Both the position numbers and the translations under genes were made by a program. Below the pieces are notes generated by a model that was not told the DNA's origin, did not search any database, and saw only the letters and a program-made list of their open reading frames with translations. From Sparassis latifolia (taxonomy: Eukaryota; Basidiomycota; Agaricomycetes; Polyporales; Sparassidaceae), in contig CM031554.1 of the NCBI GenBank assembly GCA_018466975.1, positions 434,001 through 498,000 of the forward strand: a DNA stretch of 64,000 nucleotides, written 5' to 3'. Of this stretch, positions 24,519 to 36,104 are shown piece by piece; position 1 is the stretch's first letter, and each line of letters starts with the position of its first letter.

Positions 24519-25836
24519 GATTAGCGGCACAGAATGAAGACATCTTGGTCTACTAAGGGTCGTTACTTAAATCCACGTCCGCTGTACGCCAAATGCCGAA
24601 TTTGGACCCTAGACCGTACGGCGAATCAGCGGTGCTTGACAAGGGGAAAGGAGAAACAAGGACCCCAAAGAACACACCTAAAGTCAACCAAAAACAGTAT
24701 ACGATGCAGAGGCATCCGGACATAAAAGGCGAGGTCTTTGAATGGGTAGGGTTGATATTGAATAGTTATTGCGGATGTTACGAGGCACCATGAAGTTGTG
24801 TCCTAACTGGAAGTCAGTCATCCCAGCTCCCCGCTATCTCAGTTTCACAACAATTGAATCTCTCCAGGAAATTTGTGAAATAATTGAGGCACCTGGATCC
24901 ACGGCTCTGCTTCGAGGAACCTGGGAAGCAGCCGAACATTGGTTAGTGCCGTTTCGCAATCCGGACAAAGTGCGGGCAAAAACAATGGCCTATGCCGTGG
25001 GGGGTCAAGATCTTGTATGCCGGGACGCGTCTCCGGACGTTTTGGACAGACCACACGCCCATGCCGGTGTTTTATACGGACAAACTCTACCCGCGCCCGT
25101 GCCAACGGCAGATCGGCAGGGGTCAAAGTGACTTTACGAGCACGGGGACCACTGAATCGCATCCGCTGGGCTTCCGGCGGGCGGGATTGAAGAAAATAAC
25201 TTTGAAGATATTTTGAGGCCGGTTGATCAAGCGCCCAAGAAAGTTCCGGACAGATTTTGAAAACATGGCCCGAGGCCGAGTTTAATCCGGACATTTTCGC
25301 CAAAATTTGGAAAATTTTATCGGACATTTTTGGTCGATTTTGGGAATTTGTGAAACGGCATTGCCATATTCAGGGGTCCTGGGGCCTCTCGCCGTTTCGA
25401 CTTCCCTTCATCCTTCAATCGTGCACGAGCTAGTGCTTTCACATTTCTTGTCCTATTCCTATCTTGTTGAATCAGTCCCCATATCTCGCTAGCGCCCTGG
25501 ACACGGGACGTTTACTTCAATATAAATGATTCAACTGCGGATTTCCATCACACTGGCATAGCGCGCGTATACACGTTGTACCTGTATGGAACCATGGAGG
25601 GATCCTCATCCGCCCATCACCGTGAAAGAACCTATCACGGAGCACTATGAATTTAATCACTTTGCTCGTAAGTAAATTTCCCCGATCGAGACATGGGTTT
25701 TCAACACGTTTTAAATACACATGTTTTAAACACGACCATTTTACACGCAACACTAGACATGGCTTCAGGCTACTGTTGTTCTTCTAGTCACCACGAAATG
25801 CTCCATTGTAACTGTCAATGAGCTCTACAAAGTGGA
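24519..25836. other. Intergenic region with an unassigned open frame
   Basis: A 160-codon minus-strand frame runs 25327-24845 (starting MSDKIFQILAKMSGLNSASG). Its composition is not clearly protein-like, and the area has repeated short AATTTT/CGGAC motifs, so it could be decayed transposon sequence. No inverted ends or target duplication found. Confidence 0.4.
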
Positions 25837-26398
25837 TCAGTATCGTATAGCATCGGTATTATGTGATGTTGTAATGGTTCCTGAATTCCAAGTGTAAACG
25901 GCGTCATGATCGTCCTCCCCTTCACCAAGCTTAAGGCCTAAGGTCGTGTTGGTCTTCTTTCGGGAGACTGAAACGGCGTGGCTCGCAAGACCATCGCGGC
26001 ACCGCTGTTTGGGCGTTATTGATGAACCGATTCGTCTGTTGCTGACGCCTTCGAGATGCACCGTGCCGGCATCGAAAGTGCAATGTGTCCCAGAAAATTT
26101 CAAGTAGCAGGTGCGAGTTTCTATAATGACGGCCTTTTCACCTTCGATTTTGACGCGCAGCAACATTGTCCATGTCAGTGGGTTGTTCCTGCTTTCCTCC
26201 TCTCATCACGGTGACTCGTAGAAATCTCTGCCGGGAATCCGGGCCTTGGCAATGACATAGTGTGACCGCTTGGAGGTGCCTTCGCTCTCCGTTGTTCTCA
26301 TGGACAATTACACCAATCACCCGCTCTCTGTCAACTAGTCTTTGATCGAAGCATTTACAGCGCGTCTCTTTTTTCACACTGTTCATTAGTCTGGACAT
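25837..26398 (-). CDS. Possible small unknown gene, two exons
   Basis: An upstream frame from ATG 26398 (MSRLMNSVKKETRCKCFDQR) and a downstream frame ending at 25837 (LLRVKIEGEKAVIIETRTCY, then basic and charged) lie close together and could be joined by an intron near 26170-26220. No strong donor was found, so the joint is a guess. No membrane segment or known domain. Low confidence that this is expressed. Confidence 0.3.
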
Positions 26399-26831
26399 CA
26401 CCCTTCAGTGAATTAACACGTTGAATCCGCAGCCCCGACCTATCTGCGTGCTGCACTCCGGCGATAGATCCCTCTGTGGCGATAGACCTCTCCGTGGGTT
26501 CAGACCATTCATTTTGGACCTAGTCATTGGCCTCGACATTCCCACTGACGTATACTCGTTCATCCGGTCCACTTACAAACGTCGCTTGGTTCTTCTGCTT
26601 CCATTAAAGGTTACAACTATGTTGCCGTAGTATGCAGTCTGGCCGAACGGCTGGCGGCACAGTTACGATGGAATACATATTGCCGTCAGCTGATGGCTAT
26701 CGCAATCCATCTGTTCTTGTTCAAAATCCATGTTCCTAAAGGGTTTGCAGCTGAGGACACCAAGACGAGCTTGTATTTAAACTACCACTAAGTGGAAGTT
26801 CTCAGGCAACGTCCCCCCTATCTCATCTGCA
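26399..26831. other. Divergent intergenic region
   Basis: Upstream of the unknown gene at 26832 and of the doubtful gene on the other strand. No motif or repeat stands out. Confidence 0.4.
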
Positions 26832-29581
26832 ATGTCACCTACTGGAGTCTTCATTCGGTCCAGTGAGCACTCCGAGCCGCACATATTTGTCCTGAACTCA
26901 TTCTGCCCTCATGTAGCCATCAACGAAACTCCAGAAAGTGGGTCACATACTCTCGCCGCGTTCGTGAGTGAATTATTAGCGGCCGCTTGACTCGTCTACC
27001 ATTTTCACTCTTTCTTTGGTAGAGCCCCGATATTGTCCCGCTTGGCGACACCCATGTGCCCACCGCTGATATTGCGGTGACCTATGACCACTTCATCGCC
27101 CACGAGGTCGAACCGAATGAGCGCAATTCATTGATTTATGTCCGCGGCAGAGCACTCAAGAGTACTCAAGTCGACACCGTCATCAGCCTCAGGGCCGTTC
27201 AGAACGAACTAATCCTTTGGCCTCAGATTTGGGAGCAGGCCCCCGTCGTCGGCGAGACTGTGCTTCACGCTAAGCATAAAGATGAAGGTATATTGGATCC
27301 TCCTGACGTGTCGCGGAGTATTTTCTCAGAAGTCATTGCAGTTGTTGTCTCCGATCATCCTATCAAATATCGTCATCCTCGGGACCCTCATCGTCACGAT
27401 GCCTTCGTCGCGATATCCAAGGATGCACCGGGTCCTGTCACTCTCCCTTCCGGAAGGGTCGAAAACTGGCGTGATCTGGTGAAGGTGGTTGGCAACAATC
27501 CATCCATTACCCTTTACAACGTCGTCTTCGCCGACCCTCTTTCTGCGCACGTCACGTTGAATACGCGCTTTAGACTCTTCGAAAATGTCCAGAAAACCGT
27601 GAAGTTGGCATTTGTCGTCGAGGCATGTACCTATTTTCGTATGCGATTTCGCTCTCACCTGATAGTGCGACAAGGCCGTAGGAACTCCTCACACTGGTCT
27701 CGAGGCTTCCCTGTCATTCATTGGAGCTTTGCCGGACAATTCGAACTTCTCATTCAAACGCCCTCGCGTTCCTCTGCACCCATCCTCCACCGACACCGAG
27801 ACCACCATTGACGTCCCAGCCGGGGTAGACGGCACCCTGACGCTGGAAGTCTTCAACCCGCAGGAGCTCAACCTTGGCAATGATACATCCGTATCTGTCG
27901 CCGTCTATGCTGTCATCTCTGTGCAGGGTGCAGAAGACCACGTACTTCTTGGGGCTGAACATGTCATATTCGACGCCAATACCCGTGTCAAGAAACTTCT
28001 CCGCCGTCATGAGGCACGGGCTGTTAAGGCGTCTGCCAGAGTCAAGGCGTCTGTGTTTGCTAAGGCCTCTGCGCAGTCAAAGGAGTCGACGGATACATCG
28101 TCTGATACTTATCCTTTTTATTTCCGGTGCTCAACCTCCGATGGCCCAACCTTCCCGAGGGAGGGAATTACCTGGCATTCTCCTGGTGAATCTTGATCCA
28201 TGAAGTACCTCCTTTTCCGGACCAGCTGACTCCAATACCAGATATTCAACCTCTGGGTACAGCTCCTGATGGCAATATATTGAGCGATCTTGGATCCAAC
28301 AACTACACGGTTGACGTGTCCAGCCAGAAACAAATTGTAAGTGGTCAGTATCTGGAGACTCGCCTTATATCTGATGACTCTTCTAGAACACTGTACAGGG
28401 TACATCTAATTACATCTACATACGTGGTACCACGACGACCACCGATCACACCTCTGGTCAGATCCGCTTGTTCGCAGTGCCGTCCTCGGTGCTCCTCCAC
28501 CCGTCTCAGTACGTCAACTACAGCATCAATGACTACGATGAAGATGGGGAGCCGTACAAAGCCATTCGCAAGTACTCGACGAGTGCTGCCGAGAAGCCCC
28601 TCATTATCACCAAGCCATTCAATCACAACAACCCCACGCCACCCTCTGGTGCAGACCACTGGTGCTACATCTCGGAGTGCAGGCCCGATGGGGAGGACGA
28701 GAACGGTGACGAGTACGAGTGGCCGCACGAGTATTCGGGCGACTTCGCCACGTGTGACGAGTTTGCGACGTGGATCCGCAACCAGCCATACGTTATCCAG
28801 AGGAACACGTCCTTCGTGACCAACCCCGATGCCGACTCGCAGCATTTCAGGACGTGCTTCACGATACCCGGTGAGCCCTCCGCCGCCTCAGCGATTGCGA
28901 TCGCGTTGACGTAGTTTCAAACAGCCAAATTCAGCAAGAAGGATCAATTCGCCTTTCAGGTCAGAGCTATCAATTGCCCCGTTGGCTCGGAGTTGTGTGT
29001 CTTTTCGTCATCATGCAAATTTCTCGCCTTAATTTCCCACTAGCTCCATGGATTCTGATGATGCCGACATACAGCTAGGCAAGACGACTGTTGCCAATTC
29101 GGACGTCGTGAGTATAACATTGGCCCACGAATGAACCGGCAGGTCACACATATTCTTTTAGTCGTCCGGTCCCAACTTTTCAGGCAAGGAGCCGGGCTAT
29201 TCCTGCCAGGTGAACATTCACTGGTACGCGAAAGGTACGACAGTGAAGAGCGGGCAGAGGCTCGAAGGCAATCTTGTACACAAGTCCAAGGTGACAAGGT
29301 GAACATTCTACACTCAGCGATAGTCCATGATTTTGAAACTCTCGCCTGTCCAGCGCGGCCGCGCAGAAGTCAAAGAAAAACAATCTTAGCACGTCATCTA
29401 AGGCGGCGACCTTCACGGTTGGCCATGACTATCCGAACTTGAAAGCCTCCGAGACCAAAGGTCCGAAGAAGATCGGTGGTGCATTCGTGCAGCTTGCAGC
29501 AGGAGCCATACACTCCCGCAAGGCGGCGGTCTACGAGGAGATCTTGATTGGTAGCGATATTCTGCAGTTCAAGTCGTCTTA
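26832..29581 (+). CDS. Unknown multi-exon protein with beta-rich segments
   Basis: Exon 1 (26832-26963) encodes MSPTGVFIRSSEHSEPHIFV and so on. Exon 2 starts at 27023 and ends near 27627; an intron then joins VVEA to CDKAVGTPHTGLEASLSFIG. Later exons encode NYTVDVSSQKQI, SNYIYIRGTTTTTDHTSGQI, HWCYISECRPDGEDENGDEY and a final Lys/Ser-rich exon ending at a stop at 29581. The strand-like, Thr/Asn/Asp-rich content suggests beta-sandwich domains. A Lys/Ala repeat (KASARVKASVFAKASAQSKE) lies near 28020-28080. Around 28190 the reading frame cannot be closed with an intron longer than about 20 bp, so there is either an intron I misplace or a genuine frameshift. No signal peptide or membrane helix. 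Family not recognised. Confidence 0.6.
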
Positions 29582-29879
29582 GAGTTGCAGGTACGACATC
29601 ACAGCGAATATCTTCGTCTTATGTGTCTCGGTTGTCCGTATTGCTGATGTACCTTTTGCCGGATGTTGCGTGCAGTGTAGTTGCCCCGTTGAAAGCTGCG
29701 ATGTTCTTCCTGGTGGTCACGATACCGCTGCGTACTACATGTGTTGTGAATGCAATCCAGTTGGAGTATCGCCTCGTGCCTTAACCTTGCATGACACGAC
29801 GTTGTCCAATATGATGAAGGTATGATTGCCCATAATACAATATGTTAACTTCTACGAAGATCTCTTCACGAACACCGCC

Positions 29880-30966
29880 TCAACCGACCATACTACGCTT
29901 CCGACCTCTGAGACGGACTGCAGAGCATTGTTGAGTGTCAATACGCGGAGATCACAAATCGACGCACCATCATCTAGTCTTCTAGCGATCGGAAGCCAAT
30001 CCTTTCCCATCTTGACCTCGTACGCCTTTAGTACCGAGGCAAAGAGGGACTCGGAAGCCGGATGTGTCGAGGAGAATGCGCGCTCGAGAACGTACAGATC
30101 GACAGCTTTGTCTTCAACCAGAGCAGAGGTGTAGGCCAAGCCGAAGTCAATTAGCACCTGCGTGTGCGAGCTGAATTTAATACAAAAGAACGAAGTGGTC
30201 GAAGGGATCATACAAGCTGCACACCCTTCGGTGAGGACGGATGTCGGAGGAGCATGTTTGAGGTCGTGAGATCACCATGGACGATATCCGCCTGATGCGT
30301 CTTCGCGATCTCGGTGCCGATCATCTGCATTATATTGTCTAGGATGTCCTCTTTGTCAAAGACAGGTCCAGAGAGCGCAAATTAGTCGTTGCACCTTGGG
30401 TAACACCATACTCCAGGAGAGGATCGTCTTCCACTTGTTCGTCGCCTTCCTCGATCTCTTCTGTTTCGTCCTCACCCTCTGCGCCGCGGCCAAGCAGAAA
30501 GCGCACGCTCTGTCCTTCTATCCATTCAATGCCTAGGATGCCTTGTGCAGCATCTACCATTCGTATACCAGGCACGTTGACGCCGTACCTATGCCGAGCT
30601 CTATTGGACATTTCATGTTACGACATCTTGAGAGAACGCACCGTAAACATTTGATCAATGCGCGAGCTTCACCCGCAACTCGCGATTTCGTTAGAGACGC
30701 ATCGAGTGTCGGATGGCGATAGAGCTTGTGAAATCGATATTTCAGCAGCACAAAATCAGAATTTGGTTCACATTCCACGCCTACTGTCACATCTGTGCGA
30801 AGACGGACCGGAGACGGGTGAAGCTGGACCTTGTAGACTTTCTGTAAGGTGCGGTCCAAGATTCAATGGCGTTAGACGGTACAGAGGCGATCAGACTTGC
30901 TGCTTCAGCGCCTTGAGATATCGGGACGGCCGATTCCAGGAGTCTCAGCGAAGGTGAAGAGCTCAT
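29880..30966 (-). CDS. BUD32: BUD32 / TP53RK atypical protein kinase of the KEOPS (EKC) complex
   Basis: Start MSSSPSLRLLESAVPISQGA, a typical Bud32 opening (QGAEA plus YKV after the first intron). The lysine lies in FVLLKYRF, and the family stretch YRHPTLDASLTKSRVAGEAR follows. The catalytic loop is IVHGDLTTSNML (HGD with the downstream Asn) and the metal site is IDFGLAY. Then come LVEDKAVDLYVLERAF and the conserved basic C-terminus RLRGRKRSMVG, ending TGA at 29882-29880. An acidic insert (EGEDETEEIEEGDEQ) lies mid-protein. At least five introns are inferred, all with in-frame joints. In known eukaryotes Bud32 is the ATPase/kinase subunit of KEOPS, needed for the t6A modification of ANN-decoding tRNAs. 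It is a short kinase without an activation loop, as usual for the family. Confidence 0.95.
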
Positions 30967-31140
30967 GGTGAACGGAAGTAAACCGCAGGCCCCGGAGTAC
31001 TTTAGACTCAAGATAGATGTCCGTTTTTCGAACAGACAACCCGACAAAAATGTAGAAAACTTGTCAGATCGTACTCGAGCGGTAAATCTTACGCCAAGAA
31101 CCAGCGCATTTGGTCTATATTCGCGTTCGAACGACGAAGA

Positions 31141-31615
31141 CTAGTCTCCCAAAGGCAGATTACAAAATCGGTCCTATGAGAAGTCACACTCAGTAAAAAC
31201 GGGAAGTCAAAGTGTAGTCAGCCAAATTCGAAATTCTGGCAAATTTGACTATTCATGACTATTTGTATAATTTTCTTGTAGTACATAACCTCATATGGTT
31301 TAGATCATGTCTCTACAGCTATATTCCAACCTCTGAGTGCAAAAGAACCAACATATGAGCACCGGAATGCCATGTATTATGAGACAATCAACTGTGGTGT
31401 CAGACTTTCGCAGACTAGGATTTGACTGCATTTGATGACATAATTTCTTGGCAGGATCACTTTGGCGACTGAAATCGGACTTATCCTGACTTCTCTGTGA
31501 CTACGGTGCCAAATTTCTGAAACTCGCTGACTGCAGCCTGACAATATTTAGACTTCACTTGACTTCCGGTTTTTACAGAGAGTCACAGAAGCGACTCGAG
31601 GGACGGACTGATAAG
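31141..31615. repeat. Short dispersed repeat split by a MITE
   Basis: Bases 31142-31182 match the repeat at 8401-8440, and the match resumes around 31599 with GGGACGGACTGATA. The gap is filled by MITE copy A and its target duplication, so the MITE landed in an older repeat. Confidence 0.6.
31189..31581 (+). mobile_element. 393-bp MITE, copy A
   Basis: It begins CTCAGTAAAAACGGGAAGTC and its far end, reverse complemented, reads CTCTGTAAAAACCGGAAGTC, so the ends are imperfect inverted repeats of about 20 bp. GTCACA flanks it on both sides (31183-31188 and 31582-31587), a 6-bp target duplication. It has no coding capacity. Copy B at 31772-32164 is the same sequence in inverse orientation. Confidence 0.88.
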
Positions 31616-31728
31616 ACGCGATTGTCCATGCCAGCCCTCACATCAGGTCTGGGACTACTTACCTATAATAGACCTTTCGTCATCTCTTTTTAGCACCAAT
31701 AAATACAAATAAATTTCCTCCGACTATA

Positions 31729-32366
31729 CTGTACTATTTCGACCAACCGTTCAACCGTTGTGATGCGTGACCCTCTGTAAAAACCGGAAGTCAAGTGAAG
31801 TCTAAATATTGTCAGGCTGCAGTCAGCGAGTTTCAGAAATTTGGCACCGTAGTCACAGAGAAGTCAGGATAAGTCCGATTTCAGTCGCCAAAGTGATCCT
31901 GCCAAGAAATTATGTCATCAAATGCAGTCAAATCCTAGTCTGCGAAAGTCTGACACCACAGTTGATTGTCTCATAATACATGGCATTCCGGTGCTCATAT
32001 GTTGGTTCTTTTGCACTCAGAGGTTGGAATATAGCTGTAGAGACATGATCTAAACCATATGAGGTTATGTACTACAAGAAAATTATACAAATAGTCATGA
32101 ATAGTCAAATTTGCCAGAATTTCGAATTTGGCTGACTACACTTTGACTTCCCGTTTTTACTGAGCGTGACCCGCGTTCAACGGTTCGGAGGCCGCCGTGA
32201 GGACAAATGGTTCAGTTCAATTCACGCCGGGTGCTAACCCGCTGCAGAAGGCGTGAGAAAACTGTGAATTAGCCTTGAGCTTGAGTTCGGAGACTCTTGT
32301 GACGCGTGACTTTGAACTCAGAGGCTTGTGTGATGCGTGACTGAACAGTTGGTCGAAATAGTACAG
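31729..32366. mobile_element. TA-duplicating MITE, split by copy B of the 393-bp MITE
   Basis: The left end CTGTACTATTTCGACCAAC (31729) is inverted at the right end (32366). TA occurs on both sides (31727-31728 and 32367-32368), as for Tc1/mariner-type MITEs. Taking out copy B and one 6-bp duplication leaves about 239 bp. It has no open frame. Confidence 0.78.
31772..32164 (-). mobile_element. 393-bp MITE, copy B (inverse of copy A)
   Basis: By eye it is the full reverse complement of copy A with at most a terminal base change. CGTGAC flanks it at 31766-31771 and 32165-32170. Read in the element's own orientation this is GTCACG, compared with GTCACA for copy A, so both copies chose a GTCAC target. 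The two copies are 190 bp apart and could pair as a long hairpin. Confidence 0.88.
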
Positions 32367-32622
32367 TACCTTCGTTCAACCGGGCCTATTACATATGGGA
32401 ACTAGGACAGCGCCTATCTCTGCCAGTGTGAATTTTCGGCGCCGACGTTCATAGCAGTCATTATCCACGCTCTCTCGACGCGGCCACGACGCCAACGACG
32501 CCAACGACGCCAAGACGACGACGCACTACACGATACTGACGACGTCAGAAGCTCTTTTATAAGGTACGCTCAAAATTGTGAGTCCGCACGTATCTTCTCT
32601 GACCTCCACCACCACAGAAAAC

Positions 32623-35600
32623 ATGGCACCGTACTCCAAGCCCGAGACGGTGTTGAAGCAGGCCGAAGGTCTTGTCTCCGTCGGGCAGAACCATGCAGCT
32701 CTCCAGTCTCTCACCGAAATGTTCTCCTCCAAACGATTCCGCTCTACCCCGCTTGCCTCCCTTGAACCCATTGTCGTCCGCTTTATCGAACTTTGTGTCG
32801 ACATGCGCAAGGGTCGTACAGCCAAGGAGGGCCTCATGCAATACAAAAATATAGCACAAAACAGCAGTGTTGCATCGATCGAAGTCGTCGTAAACCGATT
32901 TATCCAGCTTGCCGATGCCAAGGTGCAGGAAGCGCAGGAAAAAGCAGATAAGGCAGTCGCACTCGACGTCGATGATCTCGAGGCTAGCGAGACCCCGGAG
33001 GGCATCCTATTGGGTGCGGTGAGTGGAGATCAGAATAAGGACAGGACTGATCGGGCACTTGTCACCCCTTGGCTCAAATTCCTCTGGGAGAGCTATCGCA
33101 CGGCCCTGGAAACATTGAAAAACAATGCGCGGCTGGAGGTTATCTACCAGGTGAGTACATTTAGTGCGAGCATTCGCGGACGGACGTCCATTTTGACATC
33201 GGTACAGCAAGTTGCACAGCAAGCGTTCAAGTTTTGCCTGAAGCACCAGCGCAAGGTTGAATTCCGCCGCCTGTGCGAAACCTTGCGGCTGCACCTGTCA
33301 AACGTAGCCAAGTATGCCCACCAACCCCACGCGATCAATCTCTCGGACCCGGACGTCCTGCAGCATTACCTGGACACGCGCTTCGCACAGCTGAACACGT
33401 CCGTCGAGCTCGAGCTATGGCAGGAGGCATTCAGGTCGGTCGAGGATGTACACAATTTGCTGACAATGGCGAAGAAGGCGCCGCGGCCGGCCATGATGGC
33501 CAACTACTACGAGAAACTCACCCGCATCTTCCTGATGAGCGGCAACGCGTTGTATCATGCGGCTGCCTGGAATCGCTACTACGCAGTTGTGACTGCGATC
33601 GGCGGTAAGTCTCCAGAGGAGATGGGCAAACTTGCGGGGCAGGTGCTCGTGAGCGCTTTGGCGGTGCCCGTTGGGCTACAGAGTGAGGAGAGTGCGGTAG
33701 AGGAGGGCAAGGGCAAGAATGCACGGTTAACCGCGCTGCTTGGCCTGACCAGGCCGCCTACCCGAACAGGGCTACTGAAGGACGCTGTATGTCCAATTTT
33801 TATTTACAATCTTATAGACTGGCTCATGGACGCTTTTCTAGCTCGCACGCAACGTACTTAAGTTGTCGCCCAAGCTGGTGAAGTCGTTGTACAACATCCT
33901 CGAAGTGACGTTCGATCCTCTTATGCTCTGTTCGTCTGTCGTGCCGCTGCTCAAGGAGCTCCCGCAAGATGCCGCATACGCATCTTACGTCCCCCTCCTG
34001 CAACGCGCGCTGCTCTCCCGTCTGCTTTCCCAACTTTCCCAAGTTTACTCATCAATCACGATCAGCAACCTGCTTGAGCTCGTTGAACCCCTGCGCAACA
34101 CTGTGATCGAGGGCTCCGCCTCGTACGATGTCGAACAAGTCGAGGCATACGTCATGGGCTGCGCCCGGCGCGGCGAGCTCAGCGTCCGCGTGGACCATAG
34201 CGAAGGCAGCATCACGTTCGTGGACAACCCATTCACGGCTGTCGAGGATCCCAGCTCGTCCACGCCCATGGCCAGCGTCAGCGCAGTGCAGCCATCAACG
34301 TCCGAGTTCATCCGCACACGACTCAGCTGCTTCGCGACGTGTCTCCACAATTCGCTCATCACGTTGTACCCACCCGCTGAACTCAGCGAGGAAGAGCAGC
34401 AGGCAAAGTTCGCGGCACTGGTGGGCGCTGCGCAGGCCGAGCGCAAGGCGCTGCAGCTGCGCCGTGCACTCGTGGCGCGCCGTCGCGAGCTCCTCTCTGA
34501 GTTATCCGTCCGCAAGGAGAAGGAGGAGGCGAGCCGGCGTGCTGAGGTCAGTCGACGGGAGAAGGAGGAGGAGACCCGCAAGGCGCTAGAGGATGTCAGA
34601 AGGAAGGAGACGGAGCGCGCCAAACGCGAAATAGAAAACATCAGGAACGAGGAGGCGAGGAAGCTCGCTCAGAGTCTGAAAGAGAAAGGCAGCCTCAAGG
34701 TTGATATCAATGTGAGTAACATACCCACTTACATTCTCGCACGAGTGTTTAACTGACCCTCTGCGGTAGGATATGGAAAACCTGAACACGGACAACCTTA
34801 TGCGACTGCAGGTTGAGCAGTTAGAGAAGGAGAAGAAGGAGCTTAACGAGCGCATGCGCGTCGCAGCGAAGCGCCTCGATCATACCGAGCGTGCCTACCG
34901 TAAGGACGAACGGCCTCTCCTCGCTCAAGACTACGAGGCTCAGCAAACAAATGACCGCGCCGCATTTGAGGCCAGCCAAAAAGCTCGGCTTGGGGGCCAT
35001 AGACTTGCTCATCAGCAGGATCTAGAGACGAAGAAACGCCTAGCTCGTATGACGGAGGAGTACGATGCGAGACGGGAAGCCATTGTGAGCAAGCGAGGCG
35101 AAGAGTTTGCCAAGAGGCAGGAGCAAGCGCGGAAGAAGATTGAAGAGGAAAAGGCAAAGAGGAGAAATGCCGTTCTCAAGGCACGCGAGGAGGAGAGACA
35201 ATTACGCGAAGAAGAGGAGCGAATCAGGAGAGAGAAGGAGGAGGAAGAAGCAGCCAAGGAAGCAGGTTTGTGTCAAGCTATCTGCGTTTGGATCGGTCTC
35301 GTTGATCAGTTCTTTTGCAGAGCGTGTCGCAGAGCAAGAACGGCGCGCAGCGGAAGAAGCCGCTGTCCATGAAGAGGTAGAAGCCAAAAAGCGGCGAGAA
35401 GAAGAGGAACGTGCAGAAACACGGAAGAAGAAGGAACTAGAACGAGCTGCGATGTTGGAGACGGTTCGTCAAAAACAGCAACGAGAGGAAGAAGCCCTTG
35501 CGAAGGCTGCCGCTCGCGCTGCGGAGCGAACCAATCCGCCATCAACCCAAGTTCGCTCTTCTGCTAGTGGAGAATCGGGTGCTTGGAGAAGGGCGACTCC

Positions 35601-35871
35601 GGCCGCAGCCACTCCTCCTCGCTCGGAATCCCCTGCTCCTGCGAAGTTCAGACCAGGTGCCGCCCCAGGTGGATGGCGTGCAAGAGAGGCAGCCAGGAAG
35701 GGCAGTGAAGCCGACGGAGGTGCTGCTCCTGCTCGTCCTGCTTCTCCTTCGATCAGACAACCTCCTGCTAAAGAGACTCTTGCTCCCTCGCCCAAGGACG
35801 TTGATGGCTTCCAGACCATCGAGAAAAAGGGTGTTTGGCGTCCATCAAGAGGTCGGGGCCGGGCGTTGTAA
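32623..35871 (+). CDS. TIF32: Eukaryotic translation initiation factor 3 subunit A (eIF3a / Rpg1 / Tif32)
   Basis: Five exons: 32623-33150, 33208-33786, 33842-34711, 34770-35265 and 35321-35871, totalling 1,007 codons with exact phases. The N-terminus ([20 protein letters not shown], then [18 protein letters not shown]) is diagnostic of eIF3a. A helical scaffold and PCI domain occupy about residues 1-520. The C-terminal half is a long charged coiled coil rich in Arg/Glu ([20 protein letters not shown], then [11 protein letters not shown]), as in the family. The tail is Pro/Ala/Ser rich and ends [15 protein letters not shown]. By family it is the main scaffold of eIF3 on the 40S subunit. It converges with CCH1, with 233 bp between stops. 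Transposons lie 255 bp upstream of its start. Confidence 0.97.
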
Positions 35872-36104
35872 TGTTGCACTCCATTGTATTTCTTTTCTTT
35901 GTATCGCGTTCGTCACGCTTGCAATCACTATGCATTCTCTGCTAACTCGTGTAGAATGGATGGATGATAACTTATGAAGACATGGTACTGTACAGTACTG
36001 TAACGATGATACACCGGCTCTACAAATGAGTGGAAGGTGGAATGTCCCAAAGTCTAGGCCTATAATCTAATAATGGTCCTGAGCAAACTTACATCAGGCC
36101 AAAG

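Larger units (their letters stand above)
30967..32622. other. Transposon-filled intergenic region upstream of BUD32 and eIF3a
   Basis: Most of this 1.66-kb divergent region is taken up by nested MITEs between 31141 and 32368. A short simple run of CGACGCCAA units sits at about 32480-32520, just upstream of the eIF3a start. The promoters of both housekeeping genes must be in what remains. Confidence 0.6.

Noticed and set aside
24845..25327. A 160-codon minus-strand open frame
   Set aside because: No recognisable domain, no intron support and low-complexity surroundings; described only as part of the intergenic region.
34045..34641. A 198-codon minus-strand open frame, Ser/Arg-rich
   Set aside because: It is the mirror of the eIF3a coiled-coil exon; Glu/Arg/Lys-rich codons give Ser/Leu-rich antisense frames.
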